NCBI RefSeq assembly: GCF_001949145.1
Contig: NW_019091537.1
Location: forward strand, 450,647-514,646
Origin: Acanthaster planci
Taxonomy: Eukaryota > Echinodermata > Asteroidea > Valvatida > Acanthasteridae
Direction of reading: 5' to 3'
DNA: 64,000 nt
Shown here: positions 48,501 through 58,243 of the stretch, piece after piece
Layout of the letters: each line of letters begins with the position of its first letter
How positions within the stretch are numbered: the first letter of the stretch is position 1
Program-made: the position numbers and the translations under genes
Notes under the pieces: model-generated
The model's database searches: none
What the model was told of the DNA's origin: nothing
The model's input: the letters and a program-made list of their open reading frames with translations, nothing else

Positions 48501-49358
48501 TCTAAGACCTTTTTTCTGCTAAAAGGAGGAATGCGAAGGTCTTTGAACCAAGACTGTGTTGTGTAAGGATGTGGACAAGTCAAGTTTGGTTTACAATTCA
48601 TTTATAATCAGCATAAGGCACACTTCTTCAAAAAGCTTGGTGGGACAGGTCTCTAGTTTAAGAATAATGGCATTTATCACATTGAAGGTGACAAATGAAA
48701 GTCCATAATCCTTGGAAGTTGTTGTCACTGCTTGATACGGATAATAATGATGTATTCTGTTATTCTTTTTTAACAGGCAACTTCAGCCTTGTTAGGAGCC
48801 TCCTTAGATATGGCTCATACAAAAGTCAGCAAGTCCAAGAAAGCAAACCTTCAGGTAAGGTCAGCCGCAGTGAGCCAAGCAAGACGAGGGTTAACAAGTC
48901 AAACACAGAGGTGTTGCCTGCTGATATTTGTCTCTCTAGTTGGGTCTAGATACAGAAAGTAAAGATAGATAGTAGAAAATATTTATGATAGACAGCAAAA
49001 GTCTCACTGACCCGTTGGCCATCATGTGTCTGTCGACATTTTAGCTATTTTACCAGATGTAGAGAGTTTACCAGATGTGCACGGAGTGATCCACGCATAG
49101 GTCAAAAACTCCCACAGAGTATGCCAGAAAGCTGGCCAACAGTACAGTGTTCATGCACCATATGAAATATTTGTGACTTGATATTCCTCATTATATTTGA
49201 CATTTATCAAGAGGTGTTATGTTATTTTGGTTTCTCTTCAGGCCTTCAAGCCAGCCAAATCCAAGGGCAGTTTTGCAGCAAAGACCCGGTCGGTGCCCAA
49301 GTCCATCAGTGACCAGTATTATGGCATCAAGTCAGATGACATCATCAAGAAGAAATAA
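33585..49358 (+). CDS. Circularly permuted Ras - zinc finger - VWA protein (cpRAS-VWA)
   Basis: Nineteen exons give one 873-codon frame with consistent phases: 33585-33749, 36268-36330, 36681-36803, 37539-37721, 38156-38324, 39092-39365, 39987-40067, 40980-41028, 41622-41787, 42243-42327, 44187-44390, 44810-44999, 45344-45595, 45831-45953, 46083-46178, 46540-46631, 47834-47945, 48777-48854, 49242-49358. Order: an acidic/basic coiled segment (1-55); a Ras domain in the order G3-G4-G5-G1-G2 (56-230); a proline-rich and basic linker; a C4 zinc finger (325-356); a VWA domain with MIDAS (400-585); then a beta-rich and helical C-terminus. Every Ras key residue is present. A cpRAS-VWA family was described by Elias and Novotny (2008) in a few metazoans and protists. 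Its biochemical role is unknown to me; GTP switching and metal-dependent ligand binding are inferred. The start codon follows a possible acceptor (cattcag). Confidence 0.93.
34060..34096. repeat. Short hairpin with 12-bp stem
   Basis: 'gtaccccacaag' is followed by its reverse complement 'cttgtggggtac', with a 13-base loop. A third copy of the arm lies at 34109-34120. It is in intron 1 of the cpRAS gene; a small transposon remnant is the simplest reading. Confidence 0.5.
35887..35958. repeat. Three 24-bp tandem repeats
   Basis: The unit 'cttttgccacttgggggtgc' + 'actt' occurs three times without gaps; the third copy has one change (ttaggg for ttgggg). It is intronic in the cpRAS gene. Confidence 0.85.
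36268..37721 (+). CDS. cpRAS exons 2-4: G3, G4 and G5 motifs
   Basis: Exon 2 begins the Ras fold in the middle: [20 protein letters not shown] equals Ras from strand beta-3 through switch II, with Asp63 and the catalytic Gln67 (Ras Gln61). Exon 3 gives [20 protein letters not shown] (beta-4 and helix 3). Exon 4 has [10 protein letters not shown] (G4, Asn122-Lys-Ser-Asp125), [11 protein letters not shown] (G5, Ser152-Ala-Lys) and helix 5. It then ends in TGVSYK, which reads straight into strand beta-1 of the next exon. The usual C-terminal membrane tail of Ras is thus replaced by a short connector. Confidence 0.93.
38156..38324 (+). CDS. cpRAS exon 5: P-loop and switch I (G1, G2)
   Basis: The exon encodes [20 protein letters not shown] (P-loop, residues 183-190 GAGGVGKS, identical to human Ras 10-17) and [10 protein letters not shown] (switch I, Thr208 equal to Ras Thr35). 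It lies after the G3-G5 exons and so shows the permutation. The domain ends in the interswitch strand ([13 protein letters not shown]), so old and new ends meet at the beta-2/beta-3 hairpin. Confidence 0.93.
39092..41028 (+). CDS. cpRAS exons 6-8: linker and Sec23-type zinc finger
   Basis: Exon 6 codes a PPPPPP run, a basic stretch and [19 protein letters not shown], and ends in DPVLC. Exons 7 and 8 complete the finger: C325-x2-C328 (LCGECQSVLS) and, 24 residues on, C353-x2-C356 (RKWKCEFCSRVN). The WxCxFCxxxN pattern is that of the zinc finger of COPII proteins Sec23/Sec24, which also precedes a VWA-fold trunk. The likeness is by pattern only. Confidence 0.8.
40402..40544. mobile_element. MITE-like element with 19-bp terminal inverted repeats
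   Basis: The left end 'ttagggaacgtttcataat' matches the reverse complement of 'attatgaaacggtccctta' (40526-40544) with two changes. The inside has further inverted GC-rich pieces (gcggtatttaccgc; gccgctaaaaaaagcggc). It sits in cpRAS intron 7. Confidence 0.7.
41287..41345. mobile_element. TTAA-flanked palindromic MITE, copy 3
   Basis: The 59-bp unit runs from TTAACCCTAACAGTCCTCAA to its near-perfect reverse complement ending GTTAGGGTTAA. The stem is 24 bp with one mismatch around an 11-base loop. It lies in cpRAS intron 8. Confidence 0.75.
41622..45595 (+). CDS. cpRAS exons 9-13: VWA domain with MIDAS
   Basis: Exon 9 gives [14 protein letters not shown], the DxSxS part of the metal-ion-dependent adhesion site (Asp409, Ser411, Ser413). 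Exon 11 has [14 protein letters not shown] (central strand). Exon 12 has [11 protein letters not shown] (Thr536, second MIDAS loop) and [13 protein letters not shown] (Asp562, third loop). Exon 13 closes the fold ([10 protein letters not shown]) and continues with a beta-rich part ([15 protein letters not shown]). All five MIDAS ligands are present, unlike Sec23/Sec24 trunk domains, which lack the site. Ligand unknown. Confidence 0.9.
42622..42810. mobile_element. TTAA-flanked MITE with CCCCTTCAC ends
   Basis: The left end TTAACCCCTTCAC matches the reverse complement of GTGAAGGGGTTAA on the right. Both ends carry TTAA, the target of piggyBac-type transposases. It is 189 bp, without an ORF of note, in cpRAS intron 10. 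Confidence 0.75.
45831..49358 (+). CDS. cpRAS exons 14-19: C-terminal region
   Basis: Residues 669-873. Exons 14-15 are beta-rich ([31 protein letters not shown]). Exons 16-18 are helical and Ala/Gln-rich ([39 protein letters not shown]). Exon 19 ends [14 protein letters not shown] and TAA. I recognise no named domain. Exon 15 ends CAG before GCATGT, so the next intron seems to start with GC; exon 17 ends at a weak donor, GTATAA. Confidence 0.82.
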
Positions 49359-49790
49359 ATGCGTGCATGTGTTGTGGGAACCAGCTACTGGCATGCTTAT
49401 ACGAATAGGCTGTGTACCTGTGGTAGCACCATGCTCATGGGTGTTTACATTGTGTCATTTGGAAACAGTGATAGTTGTATAAAAACGGAAAGTTACAAAC
49501 ACTTGCCCTGGGGGGTAGCTTCGTTTAACATTTATATTTAAGTCTGAAATACGTCACTGGGGTGAATTTGTGTGCAGCTGTAAGTCAGGGTTTCATAAGC
49601 GGACTAGCTTTTCCTGTTTAGTGACATGCATTGTCAGACGGACTGCTATGATGACCATTCCCCGTCACATTTGGACCCATTTGTCAGGTCAAGCTATTCT
49701 ACTGAATTGTCATTGCCATATTGTTCTCGTTTCCATGTGTAAGCCTTGTGATAATTCTGGCAGTTATCAAGATAGACGGGGAGTCACACT

Positions 49791-50240
49791 ATGTGGATCT
49801 GTAGTTGCTGTGTACAGGAACCAGTGACACTAACAGGGATATGTGGATCTGCAGTTACTGGTTTGGGGAACCAGTGACACTATTGGCGATATGTGGATCT
49901 GCAGTTACTGGTTTGGGGAACCAGCGACACTATTGGCAGTATGTGGATCTGCAGTTACTGGTTTGGGGAACCAGCGACACTATTGGCAGTATGTGGATCT
50001 GCAGTTACTGGTTTGGGGAACCAGTGACACTATTGGCAGTATGTGGATCTGCAGTTACTGGTTTGGGGAACCAGTGACACTATTGGCAGTATGTGGATCT
50101 GCAGTTACTGGTTTGGGGAACCAGTGACACTATTGGCAGTATGTGGATCTGCAGTTACTGGTTTGGGGAACCAGCGACACTATTGGCAGTATGTGGATCT
50201 GCAGTTAGTGTATAGGGAAAGTAGTGACACTAATGGTAGC
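49791..50240. repeat. Minisatellite, nine 50-bp units in exact register
   Basis: Unit 'atgtggatctgcagttactg' + 30 more bases starts at 49791, 49841, 49891 and so on to 50191, every 50 bases with no indel. The inner six or seven units are almost identical; the first and last are diverged. It starts 432 bp after the cpRAS stop and ends 30 bp before an AATAAA, so it probably lies in the 3' UTR. The unit has no stop in any plus frame, which creates long overlapping open frames that I do not take as genes. Confidence 0.95.
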
Positions 50241-50270
50241 TAAAATGTTTCCCAAATATTTACAGAGTAA

Positions 50271-50276
50271 AATAAA
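50271..50276 (+). terminator. Candidate poly(A) signal of the cpRAS gene
   Basis: AATAAA about 0.9 kb after the stop codon, just beyond the minisatellite. I see no other AATAAA on the plus strand between the stop and this point, so it is the first good candidate. Confidence 0.45.
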
Positions 50277-53200
50277 CATCTTTCAGTTACAGAAAAAACA
50301 TAAGCACAAAAGAAAAGAAGACCTAGTAAAAATTTGAACACTATGACAAATTCTAAAGATTCACAACATAGAAACCATTCCTTATGTTTCTGCCCCAATC
50401 TTTGCCACACAGTGTAATTGTGCAAGTGTTTTCAGCTTTGGAGTAACTTTAAATAGTTTGAAATGGTTTAGTTCTGTACAAGCATGTGCAAAAGGGTTTT
50501 CTTGACAGAATGTGTCAAACATCATAGAGTTCATTTTTATGTGGATATAGAAAGGCATAAATTTTAAAATAATTTTTTTTTTGAAAATATTTCATTTCAT
50601 CTACCTTCAAATCAAAGATATAGATGTGCTTGTTTATATATGTATACAATTAGAATCAGTCTTTCATCTTTAGTTCAGTCAGTCTTGAATATCAGGACTG
50701 TGTAAGAAAGCATTTAATCATATCAGGCTGCGGCCTTGAATGTAATGACGCTACATCTTGGCCGTCACTGAGAGATTTTTAATTGGGCATCACCGGATTA
50801 AAAAGAAAAAGCCCTTAGTATACTGGCCTTGACTAAGGCTATTCACCTGTTTCTTAGCAAGCAAAAACAGCCACTGTTGTCACCTCCCCTTTCATGCCTT
50901 AACTGGCATAGTATCATGCAACTCATTGGCTACCTGCCTAACCACCATACATACACCTTGGTACATGTACCAACTGGGCTATTTACTGGCGTGTCTAGTC
51001 GTCTGACTGACCATGCTGGTCACACAATCAGTGTTTTTCTCTCTCTCAGCTTCAGACAATGGTAATTTAGTGCACAGGTTAGGACAGTTTCTTGCCACAG
51101 TAACGCAATTCAGTCATATTTACAACCCAGTCTGGTGGTGGCATGCCGTACCCCACAAAAGCATTCAAGCTCAGCATTTTTGAGCTGGACCATGTTTTAG
51201 TTTCAGTGAATACAGATTAGGGTTTTCTCATAAGTGTAAGATGTAAACAGCTCAGTGGCGATGAGCACATGATATCCTTTACCGGTATGTACAGTCTGGT
51301 TTTTTTTTAAATGACCAATGGAAAACAGTCGTTTTCGGTCACATTACCCACAGTCACCTGCTCAGCTGATACAGAAAAGTCCTCATTTGGGAGGGGATTG
51401 CAGCTAACTTTCAATCCCAGCATGATGAATTTACATACAGAGGGATACCAGGTAATGATAGTTATTGTGCAAGTTCAGAACACCGTCATGTAACAGTACT
51501 TATGCACCTTTGTGGCTGCAAAATTGTGACACCATACTGGCATGGGTGTTGTATAAAACACGTCTGGACTTGCAGTGATCTGTGTACAAATAGTGAATGT
51601 TCACGAGTGGAGTGGTACGAATGATTTCATGAGGTGATGGAAATATTCTATTCCACGAGGCAAAGCTGTGTAATGGAACAATGTCATCTCTCATTGAACA
51701 AAATCATTCTTACTATTGCAAGAATGTGAAACTTTATTTATACAATACCTGCATAAGTCCTCTTCTGTTCGGAAAAAAAAATTGAACGATCCTCATGTAT
51801 TACATCCGTTTATTTGCAAAACAAATTTGCGTCTGAAGCACCACCCACTGGGAGTGTGGTTAGATTGTTCCCATCCTGCATTATTTTCCTCTTTCTTTCT
51901 ATGAATGAAATACATGTATTTCAAGGCAAGTGAAATGAAGTTCTGTGTAACCCGTTGACTAGAATAATTCAATGACGTGATCAACAATTCACCAATCAGA
52001 CGACAGGGATTTTGCAGGTATTGCATAATAAACAGTGAGCCACCTTCTGTATTAGCTTTGTATTTGGCACAATCAGATGACCGCCAGTGACTTCAATGAC
52101 CCGTGTAGACCGATCAAGGGCATTGTCAGTCCTGACTATTTATATGGGACCTGTTTGTTTCACATGGGTGTGGATCACCATCGGTAATCTGATGGTGATT
52201 CACTGATGCCAGAACCCACCTGATGGATAGTGTGAACCAGCTTTGGGATCCCTGATTGAGATCCAGTTCAGTGTGAAACAGGTCCATAATGTCTGTGTGG
52301 ATATCCATGGTCACAAGCCCCCTTTTTGCATACTGAAAAAAAAGGACAGTATTAAGACGTGATTTAGGTTTTAGGGGAGCAACAACTTTTTTTTATTATA
52401 TTCAGAGAATGATAAATATAAGAAAAGGTTAACTGAAATTGATAGATACTGATGATAGTTGCACACTGGAAATCTAACATAACAAATTAACCGTTTTTAT
52501 TTTCAATACTATACAAACTATATAACAACCATATATTCATAGTACAGAAACATAGTAATCGAAATATACAAGAAGTGCCTACAAATGTGTAGGTAAGTGT
52601 AAATGGTGAATAAAGTTCCAGATGTATGTATTTTGGTCTTTATTCCATCCTTTTGGATTTTGTATTTAATTCACGATTTTTTATTTCGTAAGTGGCGCTG
52701 GGTTGACAAGAACTGTATCTCCTTGCTCACTGACCAGACATAGCACCATTTTCATTTCAAGCAGGACCTCCGACAATGAGAGATGTGTGATACAGGGAAC
52801 AAAAAGTACAGTAAGGTGAAGCATGAACATCTTCGCTGCGTGTGATGAGAACTCCGAAAATTCTGCATCCATCATCATACCTGTCAGAAAGAGCCTGTTC
52901 AGTATTTCAAATATTACAAGGTCATTTGAGAGTGAGTGAAGCACGTAAGGTAACAACGGTCTGAACATATTCAGTGCTTGTGAGAAGACTGTATTCGTGT
53001 GTTGACCGCATGGATTTGAGAGTGACGTTAATTTTATTTTGGTATCCTGAGAGTAAAAATAATGGTGACAAAATAAAAGTGCATTACAAATTCATGCTAG
53101 CTTATATTTAGAACAGCTTCAACTTGGTAATAAATAGTATCGAAATTTTTTCACACCACATTTAAAAAACAAAGTGAAGTAGTACTCCAAATAGCCTGGC

Positions 53201-53451
53201 ACCCCACTATCTACCAGATTACACTGAATATGAGACACTTTGGGGAACACAATCAAATAGGATCTGTTGGCCTCGTTAGGGCTGACCTTATGCATATGGA
53301 TACATGTATTAATGCTCTCAAATGACCTGTGATGGGGCTCATCTTAAGTACATAATATCTGGATGCTGAACTCGCTTCATTCATGCTGTAGTGGAATTCC
53401 ACCAAATTCCTTCATCTGTAATGTGTGAGGAGAAGGGCATCGCAAGCTGGC
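50277..53451. other. Intergenic interval between convergent cpRAS and Siva genes
   Basis: No recognised exon. It contains a MITE-like element (52143-52288) and AT-rich sequence. The right part should hold the 3' UTR of Siva (minus strand); TTTATT, the reverse of AATAAA, occurs near 52639 and 52681. Confidence 0.6.
52143..52288. mobile_element. MITE-like inverted-repeat element
   Basis: 'tatgggacctgtttgtttcac' at the left matches the reverse complement of 'gtgtgaaacaggtccata' at the right, apart from a 4-base and a 1-base indel. The inside holds smaller repeats (gatcaccatc, gatggtgattcac). Confidence 0.6.
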
Positions 53452-56400
53452 TCATTCCATTCGTGAGGAACAGCTCAGGCAAAAGATCCTATCCCAATTT
53501 TCATCATAACTGAAGGAAAAGAAAGAAAAATGGCACAAAAATTCAGTGGTTAGATCCATGGAATCCCCAAAGATAGAGGAATACACAAGGGGGACTAAGT
53601 TCTTTTTGAAGACAAACTGTGGCTTAGAAGATCAACATTTTCTTCACACTTTTGCCTTCTTTTATAACAAAAAAAAAATCAGGGCCTTGGTTCATACTGT
53701 TGTTGTCATCACTTCATGAGGAAATCGTCTTTCTTTGAAGTGATACCAGACTCAAGTTTAAATACAAGTTTAACTCACTTGATTAGCGAGCACATGTTGC
53801 AGAAACCATTCTCACACTGGAGACAACGTCTCAAGCAGGCCGGGCACATTGGATCTTGGCAGGCGTAACAGCGGGCCACTGCCACAGGAGCCGTGGGCTT
53901 GTGGCAGGCGCAACATCTTGATGGTGCTGCGTCTGCTGTGTGCAGGAGATGTGGGATATGTGTTTGAGTGGGATGGGCCATGGGGGGCACAGGTGTATGT
54001 ACATGTGTAGGTTAGTCAACACAAACAAAACTGATCACCCATGAAAAGAATCAATATTAGTGCTCCAGATTTCACTCTGCCCTGCAATGTACTGCCTATG
54101 CTTGACTTCCTTTTGTTAGCCTGAAAAGTAAATGGAAATATAAATGTTTTTGTGACTGAACTTGAGTCCTTGTAGCTGTTTTTGAATTAGGAGGCATGTT
54201 GGGATCAAGGGCCAAAGGACTGTGTGAGCATTTTGCTATCTGATAGTGGCATTCTGTGGGGCTGACAAACTGTACATTCACACTTTTGACTGGACAGACT
54301 GCACAGTGGCCCAATATCTGCATGTTAAAATCCATTTTACTAGGTCTTGTGTTGGCATCGAGATGGCAATGGTGTCCAACTATTGCACAAGGCATTTTTT
54401 TTATGGGAAAGGGGATCTCAAAGTACCTGAATAAGTGGAAAACTCCACTCGTTATGCTTTTGGTTTTCAATTTCATAGATTTTCTGCATGAAAAAACACT
54501 GCCAGTGAATTAATAAATTATGCTATAAAGAAAAGATTAGATGGGAACCAGTCACAGGGAGTTTACACATACAGAGTGCCAAATGTTTTGGCAGGTACCT
54601 GCCTCTATATTGCCTCTTCAAGAAACATATTTCCTTGGCTGCTCCAATTTTTATGGTGAACAGCTCTGTGAAACAGGCCTCTGTACTGATGATGCCAGGG
54701 TTTCCATGTGCTTCCCCATAGTGTTCAGTGGACCATGGGCACCACTGGCTTCTTAGAAAAGTGCTCATATAAAGACAGCGTGGCATCATCAGTACAGAGG
54801 ACTATGGGATCCTGATGACTGTTGGCTTTGAGGAGACTGGACCATCCTCATTTGAAGAACACCTCAAAATGGTGTTTTGCAGGCAGGTTGAAAGAAACAT
54901 GCACAGAAAGACTCTTGGAAAGTAGTAATATGCAAACAAGGACTCAAAATTTCACTCACCTTCCTTCGACTTGGTTGCGACAGTCTTCCCAATGACGATC
55001 TGCCCATGCTCATCCAAGAAACACTGACCAGGCAACAGATCCATGTGGGGAGTGTTGCACCCATTGTCATGGCAACCATCTGCTTCTTTGCTGTCCATGC
55101 TACCGTTGTCAAGGTGATGGCCATCTGCAGCCTGAGCCTTGTTGAGTTCATTGGCTTGCCTCTGGGCTGCAAACATCATGGCCAGAGTTTTCTCTGTGAA
55201 GCGACAGTGGATACATTATTAGTTATCACACGCGTGCTATCAGACGAGCGTCTCCCGTATACCACTAGGCCAAAGGCCAAGTGCAATACAGGACACAGAC
55301 GTACTGCATTATTCCATGTTCCACTAGCATGAGTGTGATAACAAATTTATTAGTACCTTCAAGCAAACTTGACGTGCAATAAAGATGGTAAAGGGGCCTT
55401 TGCACGCTTTATATAAAAAAAGAAGACCAACAGTATCATATGTGCAGACAGCAAAAACAGTAACACCGATGTACCAAAATACAGCAATTTTAGTGAAACT
55501 TTGTTTATCGAGAGTCCTTGTTAGGCACGCCATCCTGGAAACAGCCCCCAATGATTGAAAAGGACCGGGAAACTTAATGTAAAGCGTGTACATGCATTTA
55601 AACATGTGAAAATCAGCACTGGCAACTGCTCCACTTGTGAATTTACAGTCTTGCAGATGTGCATTTGCTTTCAGTGTAAAAATGGCAGTGTGTTGGGATA
55701 GAACAGTGCCTTATGCAGGGTTTAACATGGAACGTAACTTTGCCAAAGCCTAAAAAAATACCAACTTTTAAAAAAATGGAACAGGTGCCTATTCCTGTGC
55801 ACACAACATTTCACAGATTTTCTGTGAAATGTTTCACTAACATTATGTTCATGTGAAATTAGGCATACATGTATATGTATATATAAGAAAGACAAACTGG
55901 ATGAAAACTGTACTTCATACTTGTATACATGTATGCTACTCTAGCCTATTAAATATTCCCAAGTGATTGCATTACGAATGGACTAGTTTCAGCTTTAACC
56001 CTAACCGCCAAGCATATTGTTTGGCTTACACTACACAGTACTACAAAATACTAAGTAGTAGTCTGAGCCTGAAGCCTTGTACAAAGATAAGTAAAGCCAT
56101 ACATTCACAGTGCCACAGCACTGTATGGTACATTGTCTTTTCTACTGTAACATATGGCTTCAGAGAACAATAACGTCATGTCTTCTTAAAAGCAACAGGA
56201 CTGAATACTACATTTTACTACAACTAGTGATTCGTAGTACTTTGTGAGGTTAGGGTTAAAGCTTGAAACACAATCTGGGTAGATATCATATGTATAATGC
56301 AGTTCACATTACAACTCAGCTGTATCGTTCCGTGGTTGACAACTCTGATGTCATTGTCAGGCCAAGTCTGAATTGGGTATTTGTTGCTGTGGTTTAAGTT

Positions 56401-57829
56401 TTGCAAGACAGTGCTGTCACTGCTGCGCACTACTGGTGCACATAATGGATATTCATACAGTGCACATATATCCACCATTACTGGTGCTTGAAGGTACTAC
56501 ATCATCAGTACCCCTGCTCACTGTGCCTGTGAACATTTTTAAACCAGTTTAGTTCTTTTGGGAGTAGACCTACATGTATACGGCTAATTTCGGTTATATC
56601 AAACACAACAACCATCTCTTCCCTAACAGGTACAAATTCATATCCGAAATGAGGCAAGTGGGAATGAAGTGACTTGCCCAACGTCACAATATACAATGAG
56701 CTGGATTCGAACCCCAAGTTTGTTTCAAAAATTACTAGGGATGTAAAGTCAGCATGGTGAGAGATCACACACAAGACTAACTGATAGTGCAGTGCTAATA
56801 TCGGGCAATCATGCTGATCGACTGATCACCCTCAACGTGCTCAGTACACCAAAGTTGTTAAAAATGTGCGATTAGAATCTTAAACTGTTAAACTTAGACC
56901 AATAGTTGAAAAGTGCTTTTTTATTTCTACCTCATCAAACTTTGGAGAAAAAATGAAATACAAAATCATACAGTAGATGGAAAAGAAGGACTTGCAGAAC
57001 AACATGTGTCATATGCATACTATGCTCAGGATGCATAAATACATACTCTACACATTCTGAGCATAAATATGACGCACATCATTCTACATGTCCTCGTTTT
57101 TTGTCTACGAAATCATACTGGGCATGCCCCATGGAAGAACAAAGATTAAGAAGGTCACCTGATCACAGACTGCTTTAGTGTGCATGAATGTTTTCATCAT
57201 CAGTCTTGGACGTCTAGGCATTTACTAGAATTAGAGGTCGTTGCTGCACAGAGCAATTGTTTTCTTTCACAAAACACCACACACAATGATCTGTCATCAT
57301 TTTCATGCATGTCTGTAACCTTAGGCGTTTGTAAGATTTGCACATAACCATAATCACTATCTGACAAGAGACATGTCTGACTAGCTCTACTAAGTGGAGC
57401 GTTAGTCTGTTAGTATTACTCTTTAACGATCCTGTCCAAAACCATCAGAGAGGAATACTAACGCTCCACTTCGTAGAGCTAATGTCTGACATATTTGATG
57501 AACAAAGTAGACACAAAAACAAACAAACAATAATAGGCCTACTTCAGCACTTATTAAATTTTGATACAAAACACTTCAAACTGCACACAGGCATGAAATT
57601 AAATGGATGGGCCTATTTCTAACTTTACTGTCATTTATAGTTTATAAACTTCATGGCGATGGTGACATTGATTGAAATGACAAGCTATCGGTTTGGTTGG
57701 GACATTTTTACCATAAACTTCTTTCATGTGTTTCTCTTTGTCCACTCCTTCTGCCACTTCCTTCAGCCCGACGTGAATTTTCATCTGATTTGGGAAAGAC
57801 TCCCCAAAAGGACAAGTTCTTTTCAACAT
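53452..57829 (-). CDS. SIVA1: Siva, apoptosis regulatory zinc-finger protein
   Basis: Four exons (57712-57829, 54960-55193, 53779-53935, 53452-53509) with matching phases give 188 residues, against about 175 in human Siva-1. The protein starts MLKRTCPFGESFPNQMKIHV and runs through HMKEVYEKT to MMFAAQRQAN, the conserved N-terminal region. Residues 125-166 are Cys-rich (CCACH, RCYACQ, MCPACLRRCLQCENGFCNMC) and the last exon adds NYDENWDRIFCLSCSS: the Siva zinc-binding C-terminus, here complete. In mammals Siva binds CD27-type receptors and other partners and promotes apoptosis and cell-cycle effects. The middle (about 50-115) is variable. The gene is head to head with codanin-1; intron 1 contains a foldback element and a CORE-SINE. 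Confidence 0.93.
55987..56271. mobile_element. TTAA-containing MITE, longer relative
   Basis: Ends 'gtttcagctttaaccctaac' and 'gttagggttaaagcttgaaac' are inverted copies with one indel. They share the TTAACCCTAAC core with the short palindromic MITEs elsewhere in the window. The symmetry runs a few bases outside the TTAA. It lies in Siva intron 1. Confidence 0.65.
56640..56772 (-). mobile_element. CORE-SINE / MIR-like element
   Basis: Minus strand: ACCATGCTGACTTTACATC, then GGGGTTCGAATCCAGC (B box), then 'gtgacgttgggcaagtcact' followed by 'cttgcctcattt'. This order and the GACxTTGGGCAAGTCACTT core are those of MIR-type CORE-SINEs. It lies in Siva intron 1. Confidence 0.65.
57374..57490. mobile_element. 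Foldback element in Siva intron 1
   Basis: The arm 'tagctctactaagtggagcg' + 'ttag' (57382-57405) is matched by the reverse complement of 57458-57481 with one mismatch (tacg for tact), and similarity runs on into 'gtctgac' at the outer side. A related core, 'agtggagcgttag', also occurs at 13037-13049. Confidence 0.65.
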
Positions 57830-58243
57830 GTTTTACTTATGACAAAAATCTGCGGCCGAGTGTTCACATAAATAACGCGTCCGATCTGCATGAATTTGTT
57901 TACGTCCCGCGTTTAAACTTTAAAGGTCAGCACGCATGAGCCCCTTGTTCCCACAAACTACGAAGAAAAGCCACAATGTACATGTATAAGCATGTATTGT
58001 ACAACCAGGAAGGTGAAAACGAGGTTAACTAAACTGCTTGCAAGTTTTGGCGCGAAAATGTTCGTTTGTACTATTAAAGTTCCTTTACTCCAAGTAAAAT
58101 ATTAAAAAATGTAGAAAAACCTTTTTAATCCGTTGATTTAACCGAAAATGTTTATGAATATTTTTAGATTTAAATTACGAACACTTATCTAAGGGATTAT
58201 GGCATTTGTATCGAAAAGGAAAACTTTTTGCCACAATTTAAAA
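57830..58243. promoter_or_regulatory. Shared head-to-head promoter interval of Siva and CDAN1
   Basis: Only 414 bp separate the two start codons on opposite strands, and they must hold both 5' UTRs and promoters. I see no TATA box at a good distance from either gene. The E2F-type site at 58045-58058 lies close to the middle. Confidence 0.7.
58045..58058. promoter_or_regulatory. E2F-type binding site
   Basis: TTTTGGCGCGAAAA fits the E2F consensus TTTSGCGCSAAA over all its core positions and is almost symmetrical. It lies 215 bp upstream of the Siva ATG and 186 bp upstream of the CDAN1 ATG. Confidence 0.65.

Noticed and set aside
49805-50243. Three overlapping long plus-strand open frames
   Set aside because: They are produced by the 50-bp minisatellite, whose unit has no stop in any frame. 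There is no upstream exon or conserved protein.
58199-58243. Upstream in-frame ATG as the codanin-1 start
   Set aside because: The second Met begins MAAVLE, as in human codanin-1, and has a better context; the upstream start cannot be fully excluded.
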